NCBI GenBank assembly: GCA_003508835.1
Contig: PUFA01000084.1
Location: 2,294,001 to 2,358,000 of the forward strand
Length of the DNA: 64,000 nucleotides
From: Eonycteris spelaea
Taxonomy: Eukaryota > Chordata > Mammalia > Chiroptera > Pteropodidae
Direction of reading: 5' to 3'
The translations under genes and the position numbers were made by a program. The notes below the pieces were generated by a model. It saw nothing but the letters and a program-made list of their open reading frames with translations, was not told the DNA's origin and ran no database searches. Below, one piece after another: positions 33,716 through 43,305 of this stretch (positions are counted from its first letter, which is position 1; each line of letters begins with the position of its first letter).

Positions 33716-36644
33716 ATGGCTATAAGAAGATGTCATATTTCAAGAATCACTCAAAATGTAAATGGACTGAACTCACCAATAAAAAGGCACAGAGTTCCAG
33801 AGTGGATCAAAAAAACAGAACCCAACCATATACTGCCTCCGGGAGACACATCTCAGCTCCAAAACAAATATTGACTCAAAGTGAAAGGGTGGGAAATGAT
33901 ATTTCAAGCAAATGGCATTCAGAGAAAAATGAGAGCAGCGGTATTAATATCAGACGAGATAGACTTCAAAATAAAAAAGGTAAAGAAAGATACTGAGGGT
34001 CACTTCATAATTATAAAGGGAATCATGCACCAAGAAAACATAACACTTATTAATAAATTATGCTCTCAATCAGGGAGCCCCCAAATATGTAAAGCAATAA
34101 CTAACAAAAGTAATGGGAGAAAGAGACCAAAATGCCATCATAGTAGGGGACCTAAATACCCCACTTTTGGGTATGGACAGATCATCCAAACAGAAAATCC
34201 ATAAGGAAATCACATCCTTAAATGACACATTAGACCAACTGGACATAACTGACATATACAGAGCCTTCCATCCCAAAACATTGCTTATTCTTCTCTAGCA
34301 CACATGTGAACATTCTCAAGAACCAACCACATACTGGGACACAGAGATAGCCTCAACAAATATAAGAGGATTGAAATCATACCACCATATTCTCTGAATA
34401 TTAATGGATTTGAAAGGTCATATCACAACTACGCACAAAAAGAGATCAGGAAGAACCACAAATACATGGAGATTAAACAACATGCTACTGAAGAATAACT
34501 GGGTCAGAGAAGAATAAAAAGAGAGATCAAGAGATACATAGAAAAATGATAATGATAGTACAACATATCAAAACTTTTGGACACAGTAAAAGCGTCATAA
34601 GAGGAAAGTTCATATCATTACAGGCCTATCTCAAAAACAAGAATGAGCTCAAATAAACAACTCATTTTAAAAACTAGAAAAGAAGAACAAATGAAACCTA
34701 AAGCGAGCAGAAGGAAAGAAATCATCAAAATTAGAGCAGAAATAAATGAAATTCAAAACAAAAGAACAATAGAAAAAATAAATGCAACAAAGAGCTGGTT
34801 CTTTGAGAAGGTTAATAAATTGATAAACCCCTGGCTAGACTCACTAAAGAAAAAAGAGAAAGGACACAAATAAACCAAATCAGGGATGAAAGAGGGAAAA
34901 TTATGACTGACATTGCAGAACTACAAAGGATCATATAATAATATTATGAAAAGTATATAATACCAAGTTTAATAACCTAGAAGAAATAGATCAGTACTTA
35001 GAAAAATACGATTTTCCTAGACTGAATCAAGAAGATCTGGAAAATCTAAATACACTGATCTGTAGTATGGAAATAAAAAACAATCATTAAAAACCTACCA
35101 AGAAGTAAAAGTCCAGGACCAGATGGCTTCACCAGTGAATTCTACCTACCATTCAAAGAAGATTTAATACCTATTCTCCTCAAACTTTCCAAAAAAGCAA
35201 AGAGGAGGCAATACTTCCCAACTCATTTTATGAGGCCAATTTACTCTGAACCAAAACCTGGTAAAGATAACACACAAAAAATAAAACTACAGATCAATAC
35301 TCTCGTGAACACAGATGCAAAATCCTAAAGAAGATACTAGAGAACCGAATACAGCAACATATTAAAAAGATTATACTCCATGATCAAGTGGGCTTCATCC
35401 ACAGGCACAGAGATGGTTCAAAATATGCAAATTGATTATTATTATACACAACATAAACAAATTAAAAAATAAGAATCATATGACCTTATCAATCAATGCA
35501 GAAAAAGCCTTTGACAGTAATCAAAATGTCATGGTTTTGGCAGCAAAACAGATATGTGGACCAGTGAACAGAATTGAGTCCAGAAGTAAACCCATATTTA
35601 TGTGGGCAAATAATTCTCAACAAAATGGCAAAAACATACAATGGAGAAAGGAAAGCCTCTTCAATAATGGTGCTGGGAAAACTGGAAAGCCACCTGCAAA
35701 GAATGAAACTAGACTCTTGTCTGTCACCACACACCAAAATTAACTCAAAATGGATTAAGGACCTAAATCTAAGACCTGAAACAATAAAATGCATAGAAAG
35801 AAACATAGGAACTAACCTGAAAGAGGATTTTATGAATTTGATCTCAAAGGCAAAAAGTAAAAGCTAAAATAAATGAACGGGACTACATCGAAACTAAAAG
35901 CTTCTACTCAGCAAAAGAAACTTCCAGCAAGGTAAAGAGATAACCATTTGACTGGGAAATATATTTGCAAGCAACACTTCCGATAAGGGCCTAATATCTA
36001 AATATACAAAGAACTCATATGATTCAATAACAACAAAAAAACAAATGATCCAATCCCTGAGAGGACATACAAATGGCCAACAGATATATGAAAAGATGCT
36101 CAACATCACTAGCTATTAGGGAACATGCAAATCAAACCACAGTGAGATATAATCTCAAACCGTTAGAATAGCTATAATCAACAGGAGACGGAATAAACAA
36201 ATGTTGGAGAATGTGGAGAAAAAGGAACCTCATACATTGGGGGACTGCCAATTGTACAGTCACTATGGAAAAGAGTATGGAGTTTCCTTGCAAAACTAAG
36301 ATTATCTACTATATGATCCAGCAACCCTCTACTGGGTATTTTACCCCCAAAAACCTGAAAACTCATATCCAAAAGATATTGCACACGGATGTTCATAGCA
36401 GCATTATTCACAGTCATCCGGATATGGAAGCAACCAAAGTGTCCTACGATAGATATTGGCTAAAGATGTGTACATATATACAATGGAATATTACTCAGCC
36501 ATGAGAAGAAATGAAATACTGCCATTTGCGACAACATGGATGGACCTCGAGATAATCATGCTAAGTGAAATAAGCCAGATAGAAAAATTTGAAAATCAAA
36601 TGAATCACTTATATGTGGGATATAAACCTAAAATCAAGAAATGA
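33716..36644 (+). pseudogene. L1 ORF2 (endonuclease/reverse transcriptase) pseudogene with RT-core deletion
   Basis: ORF2 nicks target DNA and copies L1 RNA at the nick. The likely original start is the ATG at 33716, reading MAIRRCHISRITQNVNGLNS. Endonuclease blocks follow: the 'QETHL' region (33833-33850, frame lost), 'IIVGDLNTP' near 34138-34164, and 'DQLDITDIYR' near 34232-34261. The segment before the RT ends in 'ATKSWFFEKVNKL' (34786-34824). RT motifs SPGPDGFTSEFY (35110-35145) and SINAEKAFD (35489-35515, motif A) are present. At about 35516 the text jumps straight to the C-terminal 'HGFGSKTDMWTSEQN'-type region, so motifs B-E, including the FADD box, are missing. The C-terminal region ends at the TGA at 36642-36644. 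The remaining 2.9 kb compares with about 3.8 kb for an intact ORF2. Many other stops and frameshifts occur. Confidence 0.92.
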
Positions 36645-36928
36645 ACAGGAGAAACAAACAGACTCATGGACATGGACAATGGACTAGCGGTTACCAGAGG
36701 TAGGGGTAGGTAAGGAGTAAGGAAGTAGAGAGGGTATAGAGGGTCAGATATGGGGGGTAGGAGGAGAGTGAAGTGGGTAAAGGAGATCAAATATATGGTA
36801 ACTGAAGGAAACTGGAATTAGGGTGGTACATATACGATAGAATATACAGATATCAAATTATAATGTACACTCAAAATTATATAATTTTATTAACTACTGT
36901 TACCCAATAAACTTTATAAATAAAAAAT
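36645..36928 (+). mobile_element. L1 3' UTR and A-rich tail
   Basis: Contains the G-rich stretch typical of L1 3' UTRs ('aggggtagag'-type text near 36700-36770). Then come 'aaatatatggtaactgaagg' near 36789 and 'ttttattaactactgttacc' near 36886, and AATAAA at 36907-36912 just before the A-rich tail. The layout is the same as in the antisense tail fragments at 1-280 and 52905-53165. Confidence 0.88.
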
Positions 36929-36939
36929 AAAATATGTAG
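36929..36939 (+). repeat. Right target-site duplication of the main L1
   Basis: AAAATATGTAG pairs with AAAATATATAG at 31513-31523, with one difference. Part of the first A-run may belong to the tail. Confidence 0.7.
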
Positions 36940-37184
36940 ATATATTTTACAATGTTATAGATACAGTGAAAATTAATTATACTTAATGGTAAATAGAATA
37001 ACTTATCATAATACATGACAATCATGAACTTAATATTTCTAACAATGTAGACTCAAATATAAGAAGCAAAAAGTAAATAATTTAGAGGAGAGATAAACAA
37101 ATTTTTTAGCATTGTGTAAATGTTTAACAATGTACCTCAGAATCTGATGAATCATGCAAAGAGAAAATTAGTGAAGATGCAGAC

Positions 37185-37228
37185 AACACAATTAGTATGC
37201 TTGAACAACACAATTAGTATGCTTAATT
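37185..37228 (+). repeat. 22-bp tandem duplication
   Basis: 'acaacacaattagtatgctt' occurs twice back to back, with a 'ga'/'aa' difference at the end of the unit. It is a small local duplication inside old L1 text. Confidence 0.9.
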
Positions 37229-37933
37229 CAATTGACTTTTATAAAAACTGTATCCCCAAAATAGAGAATTAGTGTTAGTTTTAAGCAGATATAAAACTGA
37301 CCACATTCTGAAACATAAAGGAACTTTAATAAACACAAAATAATATTATATAGACCAAATTCTTTTAAAAAAGTGTTATGATTGAAATAGTAATCTGTTA
37401 ATAAAATCTGATAAAATTGGATTCTAAAGACATAATTTTACATAGTTTATGAATCAAATAGGAAATCCCAATGAAAATAAAATATTTAGAAGTGATCAAC
37501 TGTTATGCATGATGAAGCTTCAGTTTCGAGGACATGTATAACCTTAAATCCATTTGATAGAAAAAAAATTATATAAAGAATACCAAAGTTTAACACTTGT
37601 GCATCAGAGAGGAATATTGAAACTAGATCTAACATCTTACTTTAAACAAGTACTTTAAACAAATTGAACAAAATACATGAAATAGTGATTTTTGAAGATT
37701 GGACAATAGGCAGCACATGATAGATCTGAGAAAAGAGAATCAAATAAGGCAGTTTTTAATTATTTAAAATTTTAGAAATAAAAAATAATCTATACTTATG
37801 GGATGCATACCAGTGATTATCTGGGAGATTATGCAATAGGTAAGAGAATAATGAATTCAATACAAAAGGCCATAAGGAATCTCTTAAGGTGATAGAAATG
37901 TTCAATTTCTTAATTACACTAATTGTTTCACAA

Positions 37934-37966
37934 TGTGTATGTGTGTGTGTGTGTGTGTGTGTGTAT
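37934..37966 (+). repeat. (GT)n microsatellite
   Basis: About fourteen GT units with one TA interruption near the left end, inside the old L1 3' UTR. The reversed (HT)n protein repeat in the minus-strand frame at 37756-37971 derives from it. Confidence 0.97.
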
Positions 37967-38045
37967 CTCAAAACATATCAAGTTGTAAACTTGAGTTTAA
38001 TTTAGTTTGCATTAAGAAATCTGTAAACTATAATAAATAAGTAAA

Positions 38046-39079
38046 TACAAAACAAGTATTACAAAGAATAGAAATAAGATCCAGCATTGTTGAAAGGGAA
38101 AACATTACCTAGAAAAACAACCCCCCCCCCACCAAAAAAAAACAACCAAAACCAAAGTTTGGTTACCTAAAAAGATAAGTTAAATAGATGATCCTCTGAC
38201 AATATAATTTGAAGGAAAAAGAGAGAAACTAAAAATAATATTAGGAATTAAAGAAAGAGTATGACAAAATTTAGAAAGGTTTAAAATCATTAAAAGTATC
38301 TACTTTAATAATAATTTTTAAAACAAATAATATGAACAATTTTCAGAAGAATAAAATTCACCATCTTAAAAAGCAATTGAAAACTGAAATAAACTTTTAA
38401 TCATTATTCATTTGTCAAAGTATATTAATAACTTAGACCCAGATGAGTAATTTTTACTAGTGAGTTTTTACCAAATTTTTAGTGAAATATCACTTATCTT
38501 TTATTCACCTTTACATAAAAAAGTTAAATGGAAAATTTTCTAATGCATTTTGGGGCTTAAGCAGAAATCATCAAAACTGGAAGAAGATACTGGCAAATAG
38601 TGTTTTTCTCAGAAATGGAAGAACCATTTCAAATTATAAAGCACTGATTAAAAGAGAAAAAATGTTTAATAATAGATTTTAGACATGTATTCCACTTTAT
38701 TTAATGCTCATTTATAATATAACATTAGGCCAACTAAAATAAAAGGAAAGTTTCTCACTGTATAAATTGTCTCTATCAAAAAACTACAGGACATATATGC
38801 AACTGAATACAGAAGCATTCCTTGAAAGACAGAAAAGAATTTAAAGATATTACTCCTCTTATTCAACACAATGTTACAAGTCCTAGGCTTTGTAAGGAGA
38901 CAAAAATAACACACATGAGTAGTAAGGTTTTGCAAGGAAGAATTGCATTCTTATTATTCAGAGACAATATACTAAACTATCCAAGATTTATTTCAATCTA
39001 TCTATTAGAATTAATGAGAGAATTCAGCAAAGTTGTTGGAAATTAGTAAATAGGCAAAATTCAATAGCATTTCTGTATA
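38046..39079 (+). mobile_element. Old L1 ORF2 remnant, sense, left part of a split copy
   Basis: Sense L1 from upstream of the reverse transcriptase ('cttagacccagatgagtaat' near 38434, the PDGF block). It continues to the region around the catalytic box ('ttcttattattcagagacaa' near 38948-38967, where FADD has become FRDN) and ends with 'caatagcatttctgtataac' near 39062. A ten-base C run sits at 38121-38130. The copy continues at 39536 after an LTR-like insertion. Confidence 0.72.
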
Positions 39080-39535
39080 ACAATCTCTTAGTTTGAGTTT
39101 CCCCTGAAAGTAGAGCCTAAAACAAAAATTGGGTGCAGCTAATTAATTTTTTAATATGAACTCAAGGAACAGTAGTCAGGAAGCAAGGGAGTGCAAGGAA
39201 AGGAGCTAAAGTCAGTTACATGGATGGATTATTGGGGTCACTGCTATGAACAGTGGGTTTGAATATACTGTGACATCTGGGAAGCACATTGACTTTCAGA
39301 ATTGCTAGTTGAAAGGAGAAGATGCTGAGTCATTTATCCATGTCTCCCATTCCCGTTTGGTTGAGGTTTGTCCCTGATGGCATTAACTTGCCACTGCTCT
39401 GCTGTGCATGTGGTATGTGCCTTGTGGGCTTCTGAGGACTCAGAGAAGATCCTGGAAGTCTTTCACATGGAACTGCCTACAACAGCTGAAGTTGAAATCA
39501 GAGGTGATTGGAGGGGATGTGGCACAAAACCTCAA
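39080..39535 (-). mobile_element. LTR-like insertion splitting an L1, probably antisense
   Basis: The L1 text is interrupted between 'ctgtataacaatc' (left) and 'acaatcaagaaatt' (right), and the six bases 'acaatc' appear on both sides, as expected of a target duplication. The insert begins 'tcttagtttgagtttcccct', resembling a reversed LTR of the type '...ataaatcacttgcatcc...gctttcaggggagactc'. It includes 'gccactgctctgctgtgcat' near 39391 and 'gaggactcagagaagatcct' near 39433. TG..CA ends are not intact. The 63-codon frame at 39408-39599 straddles its edge and is spurious. Confidence 0.5.
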
Positions 39536-39690
39536 AGTCATCAGTGACAATCAAGAAATTAATAGGTTTTTTTTCCAAAAAACTTTTCAATCACAATAGC
39601 AAATATCTATCATCTATCTCTCTATTTACTATCTATCTATCATCTATCTATAGCTATCTGTCCACCTGCCTGTCTGTCTCTATCTATCAA

Positions 39691-39740
<50 letters not shown>

Positions 39741-40712
39741 CTATCTATCTATATCTATCTATATCTATTATCTATCTCATCTATCTATCTATCTATCTAT
39801 CTTTCTATCTTTCTTATCTTTCTTTCTTCTTTTCTTTCTTTCTTTCTATCTATCTACCTACTTATCTATCGTCTATATATCTATCATATATCTATCTAAT
39901 CTATCATCTATCATCTATCTGAGAATAAGCCCTATAAAAGACTTTTGAAATCATTGCAGAAAAAATTTTATTAAAGGACGTAAATGGAGAGGTATCACAT
40001 TCATAGATTGAAAGACTCAGTATCATAAAGACATCATTTAACCTCAACTTAACAAAAATTCAAAGTAATTAAAATTTAAAAAGCAACACTGCATGGGCTT
40101 TGTGGAATTTGACAAGATGTATGTATATGGAGGCAGATATAATGGAAGCAAAAGGGAATTGGTTTAGCCAAAATAATTGAATGAAAATCAAGTATGAGTA
40201 TTTGCCCTCTACACGATTTTAAGATGTATTACAAAGCTGGAGAAACATTAAAAAATGTTTTGATGCAGTAAGAGGGCAAAACCTATAGTTAAAGGTAGAC
40301 CTCAGACTGGGAGATGATATTTGCAACCTACTTAACTGATAAAGTTAACCAATAATATTTGAATACATAAAGAAAAGTGAATAAATAAGTGAAAAGACAA
40401 CCCAACAGCAAGATAGGTAAAGGACATGAGCCAGAAAATTCACTGAATAGGAATCACAAATAGAAACAAAAGATGAAAACAAATCACCACTAATCAGGGA
40501 AATGAAAATTAATACAGCAATGATATACAATTTTACATTTATCGGATTGGAAAAAAAATCCTAAAATAACACCCGTTGGTAGGAATATGGTAGAGGGAAT
40601 GTTCATGCATTTCTTCAAGTGACTTACTTTAAGTGAATATTGGTACAAACCTTTATAGGTCAATTGTCTAGTGTCAAATGAAGTTGATGTTGAATTTACC
40701 CACTGAAATATA
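39536..40712 (+). mobile_element. Old L1 ORF2 C-terminal remnant, sense, right part of the split copy
   Basis: Resumes with 'caatcaagaaattaataggt' (39549) and is interrupted by the tetranucleotide microsatellite (39603-39922). It continues with 'catagattgaaagactcagt' near 40002, 'ttttaagatgtattacaaag' near 40218, 'gatgatatttgcaacctact' near 40313 and 'agacaacccaacagcaagat' near 40396. These are blocks of the last third of L1 ORF2 in order. All frames are closed. Confidence 0.75.
39603..39922 (+). repeat. Large compound tetranucleotide microsatellite (TCTA/TATC with CTTT)
   Basis: About 320 bases, mostly TCTA units, interrupted by TCTG/CCTG variants near 39655-39680 and CTTT/CTTTCT variants near 39800-39848. 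The longest pure run is about 39690-39738. It lies inside an old L1. The 146-codon serine/isoleucine/tyrosine-rich frame at 39508-39948 is simply this repeat read through. Confidence 0.97.
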
Positions 40713-40714
40713 TC

Positions 40715-40795
40715 TGTTTTGTTCATTGCTATACTTCTAGCAACTTTATCAATATCTGGTATATATTAGGTTCTAACTAAGTACCTTATAACAGT
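40715..40795 (+). repeat. L2 3'-end fragment, sense
   Basis: 'gttttgttcattgctatact' near 40717, then 'tctggtatatattaggttct' near 40754, matches 'tgttttgttcactgctgtatcccc...gcctggcacatagtaggcgctc'. Confidence 0.55.
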
Positions 40796-40814
40796 AACCT
40801 TTTTTAAATAACCT

Positions 40815-41112
40815 TTTTCCTGTATAACTAATCATCTTCAAAACTAGTGGCTTAAAACAACTTACTGCTCTGTGGGCCAGCAACTTGGGCTAAAATGGTT
40901 CATCTCTGCTTTTTCATAGTGTCATCTGGGCTTACTGATCATTATAGGCCTTGAGTAGGATGTGTAGAGCTTCTCTCCTCAAGCTCTTTATAATTTCAGG
41001 GATTGACCTGGATTTTATTCACATCGTGTCAAAAGAATTTCCAGAAGCAAGAGAGGGCAACTCCCAATGTGCAAGCAGATTTTAATCTTCTTTTATCACA
41101 CTTGCTAATATC
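40815..41112 (-). mobile_element. MLT1-type LTR, antisense, part 1 of a split copy
   Basis: 'aaactagtggcttaaaacaa' near 40841, 'ctctgtgggccagcaacttg' near 40868 and 'aagagagggcaactcccaat' near 41049 are reversed blocks of a MaLR-type LTR. The sequence stops at 'cacacttgctaatatc' (41112) and resumes at 41574, after a second LTR. Confidence 0.7.
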
Positions 41113-41573
41113 TGTTGAGAAATGTGAAGGAATGAGCTGACAAATTAGCTTGCTGTGGTTTTCTGAAAGCTGGTAGAAGATACAAGTCTCTTGGTGCAGA
41201 GGCAAAGGATTATGTTACTCACAGCACAGCAAGTAGCATGAGCATGTGTTCATGTTTGTTGTCCTTGCCTGTCAAGTCTATTGAGGGTGACACAGAGGTG
41301 GGTGCTTTAGTTACAGCTAAAGACCTCTGAGCTTATGAACCTAAGTCTTTTATAACAAGTTACAAGCAATTCTGCCTTAGCCCCAGAGGAAGACATCATC
41401 TTTATGGTATAAGATGTTAAGCAAATCTGTTCTTTGCTGTGCAGGGAAATACTAGATCTTCTAAGGCCATTTGCTACAGAAATATCCCTGAAAAGATAGG
41501 ATGAAAAGGCCAATTAGTGCCTTGCTTGTAAGATGTATAGAAATGTGAGAAAGCCATAGAGAATTATCTTTCA
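41113..41573 (-). mobile_element. Solo LTR of an ERV (ERV1-like), inserted into the MLT1 LTR
   Basis: Starts TG at 41113 and ends CA at 41573, a 461-bp block that cleanly splits the older LTR. On the minus strand it carries TATAAAA (plus-strand complement at 41346-41355, 'gtcttttataac'), so the LTR most likely points leftward. The flanks 'aatatc' (41107-41112) and 'attatg' (41574-41579) are compatible with a decayed 4-6 bp target duplication. No internal sequence remains. The family could not be named. The minus-strand frame at 41307-41513 lies within it and has no known role. Confidence 0.65.
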
Positions 41574-41706
41574 ATTATGTCCGGTTGACCAAAGAGACAC
41601 ATGAACAAGCCTAGAGTCAGTATGGGAGGAGACAATGCAGGGCATGAACACAGGAAGGTGTGATTAATGAAAAATTATCACTGCAATGCTCTATTGCATC
41701 CTTCAT
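41574..41706 (-). mobile_element. MLT1-type LTR, antisense, part 2 of a split copy
   Basis: 'ggttgaccaaagagacacat' near 41582, 'gcctagagtcagtatgggag' near 41609 and 'atgcagggcatgaacacagg' near 41635 continue the reversed LTR interrupted at 41112. It ends near 41706 in a degraded copy of the 'ccatcaatgtaacaatctacc' block. Confidence 0.7.
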
Positions 41707-41714
41707 TCCAACAA

Positions 41715-42110
41715 TACATGTCCAGGTATAAGATTTTCTCACATACACAAGGAGACATGTACAAGTATGTGCATTACTATATTGTTTGTGCATAAGTAAA
41801 ATATTGGATCCTATTTAAAAGTGTATTAAAAAGGGAATGGATATGTAAATTGTGTATTCATATGAATAAATGATAATAATAGTAAAAATAATAGGTAACC
41901 TTTATTGATTGTTAACTGTACACAAGGCATTGTTATAATTTATACGTATAATGTCACCTCACAAAAAGTTTATGTTTATCAGAGGCAGACATTTTGGTTG
42001 ATCTGAAAAATGATGTAGCAAAATTAGTATTTAGAATGAAAAATTAAGTGAAAAAAGTAAATTGTGAGTGGAGACAGTATGAACCATTATATAAAAATTA
42101 AGGACATTTA
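41715..42110 (+). mobile_element. Old L1 ORF2 end, sense, interrupted by a MIR
   Basis: 'aaggagacatgtacaagtat' near 41749 and 'aaaagggaatggatatgtaa' near 41829 match the last part of L1 ORF2. 'aaaattaagtgaaaaaagta' near 42040 and 'gtatgaaccattatataaaa' near 42078 match the following segment. A MIR-like element lies between them. Confidence 0.6.
41880..41980 (-). repeat. MIR fragment, antisense
   Basis: 'aacctttattgattgttaac' near 41897, then 'caaggcattgttataattta' near 41924 and 'aatgtcacctcaca', match the reversed MIR core. It is inserted in the L1 remnant. Confidence 0.55.
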
Positions 42111-42640
42111 ATACTATTAATACTATTGGTTCATTTTTTTCCTTTCATGTCTTTTCGTCTCCTCTATTTTTTTATATGTATCTATACGGGAGTTCCAAAC
42201 TAATTTTGAGCTTTGCTTTGCTTCTCTTGCTGAATACTACCTCCTCCATCCACTGTTAAAGAAAAATATTTTATTTAAAGCTGGTGGGGGAGGATCTACT
42301 ACTGTGGCCAAGACAATTTCAGTAAAGGAGAAAATGTTGCCCAGCCTCCAGGTAGCTCTTCTGAGGTTCCTCTGGGCCCCAGGGACTAATAACACACACC
42401 TCTGCTGCTGTTCTTGACTGAAACATTTATGTTTGATGCAAACATAATAAATATTCTTTCACCTTTGCCCTTTGCATTTTCTGTTATTTATATTGTATTC
42501 ACCAGACTTTTAGATTTTTCTAGCCTTCTACGAAAACCAGTGCACATTTTTTTATCATAGCCTTTTATATTCTTGCCAGCCTTTTATCAAAGAGTTTTAC
42601 AAAAATTTTGCTTATACATATTGATGTCCTAGAATTTCTA
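42111..42640. other. Unassigned sequence
   Basis: No gene and no family that I can recognise. The middle part (42280-42420) is GC-richer. No open frame of note. Confidence 0.5.
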
Positions 42641-43184
42641 ATGTGATTTAACAAATATTTATTGAGCCACTTGGATATTCTTGCTGCAGGTAACAGGGAT
42701 GAATAAGATATGGTCGGTGCCTTTGAAGAACTCAGTCTACTGGGAAGGAGAGACCCATAAACATATTAACCAAACTGTGATGTGATATGTACTAAGACAA
42801 ATGTGTTTATAAACTACTTTGGGCTTACAGATAAGAGAATGATTAATTCTGCCTTCAAGGCTGAGGGAAAACCATAGAAATTAAATGACATAGAGTTGAA
42901 ACTTGACAGATAAAGGGGATTCCACAAGAGAAAAAGAGAGCCGGGCTATTCTGAGAAGGGTAAAGAGCACACACAAATGCCTGAAATAAGGGAAAAAATA
43001 TGGGGAATGTAGGATATTGTTGGTGAAATGGGAGTTATATTAGAATACAGCCTGGGTTTGGGGTGGAATGAAACTTGAGTGTCAAGCTAAGGAGTTTGAC
43101 CTTTAGTATGCAAGCAATAGGGACTTTTTAAAAACCTGAGGTGAGTATCATGACCAGATTTTTATTTTAATAAGTTCCTTTTGG
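42641..43184 (-). repeat. L2 LINE, antisense, long fragment
   Basis: 'taacaaatatttattgagcc' near 42648, 'acagggatgaataagatatg' near 42693 and 'ctgagaagggtaaagagcac' near 42950 follow the reversed L2 3' half in order. So do 'gtcaagctaaggagtttgac' near 43081 and 'atcatgaccagatttttatt' near 43148. One of the better-preserved L2 copies here. Confidence 0.88.
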
Positions 43185-43305
43185 TCCATTAAAATGTAGG
43201 TTTCACGAAAGTAGTAACCCCGTTTGTTTTATTATTATATACGCAGTCTCAAGAACAACCAAAGCATATAGCAGGCACCCAATAATATTGTTAAATAAAT
43301 GAAGA
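43185..43305 (+). repeat. L2 3'-end fragment, sense
   Basis: 'aaaatgtaggtttcacgaaa' near 43190 and the text to 'ttaaataaatgaag' (43305) match 'agaatgtaagctccatgagggcagggac...cctggcacatagtaggcgctcaataaatatttg'. It abuts the antisense copy on its left. Confidence 0.7.

Larger units (their letters stand above)
31524..36928 (+). mobile_element. LINE-1 element, near full length, defective
   Basis: The most complete transposon in the window: a GC-richer 5' UTR (31524-32329), ORF1 remnant (32330-33186), inter-ORF spacer (33187-33715), ORF2 remnant (33716-36644), 3' UTR (36645-36910) and an A-rich tail ending at 36928. Eleven-base near-identical target repeats flank it. The 3' UTR is of the kind found in Laurasiatherian L1s. 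Both reading frames are broken by many stops and frameshifts, and ORF2 lacks about 0.9 kb. It is therefore immobile by itself, and young only in comparison with the other L1s here. Confidence 0.93.
37080..38045 (+). mobile_element. Old L1 pieces: endonuclease region and L1M/ME-type 3' UTR, sense
   Basis: Text near 37255-37360 ('ccacattctgaaacataaag', 'ataatattatatagaccaaa') matches the end of the L1 endonuclease region in sense. Text near 37800-38045 ('gggatgcataccagtgatta', 'gtgatagaaatgttcaattt', 'ttgtaaacttgagtttaatt') matches an old L1 3' UTR. Most of ORF2 between them is absent or unrecognisable. Bases 36940-37079 are AT-rich and unassigned. Confidence 0.6.

Noticed and set aside
35480..35560. 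Missing RT core of the main L1 considered as the result of splicing
   Set aside because: The join does not show a GT donor or AG acceptor in the expected consensus positions, so a deletion is the simpler reading.
35489..35806. 105-codon minus-strand frame
   Set aside because: Antisense shadow of the L1 ORF2 remnant.
39603..39922. Regular repeats considered as a CRISPR-like array
   Set aside because: The units are 4 bases long with no spacers. The host is a mammal.
39508..39948. 146-codon open frame, the longest in the window
   Set aside because: It is the TCTA/CTTT microsatellite read as a Ser/Ile/Tyr/Leu repeat, with L1 text at both ends.
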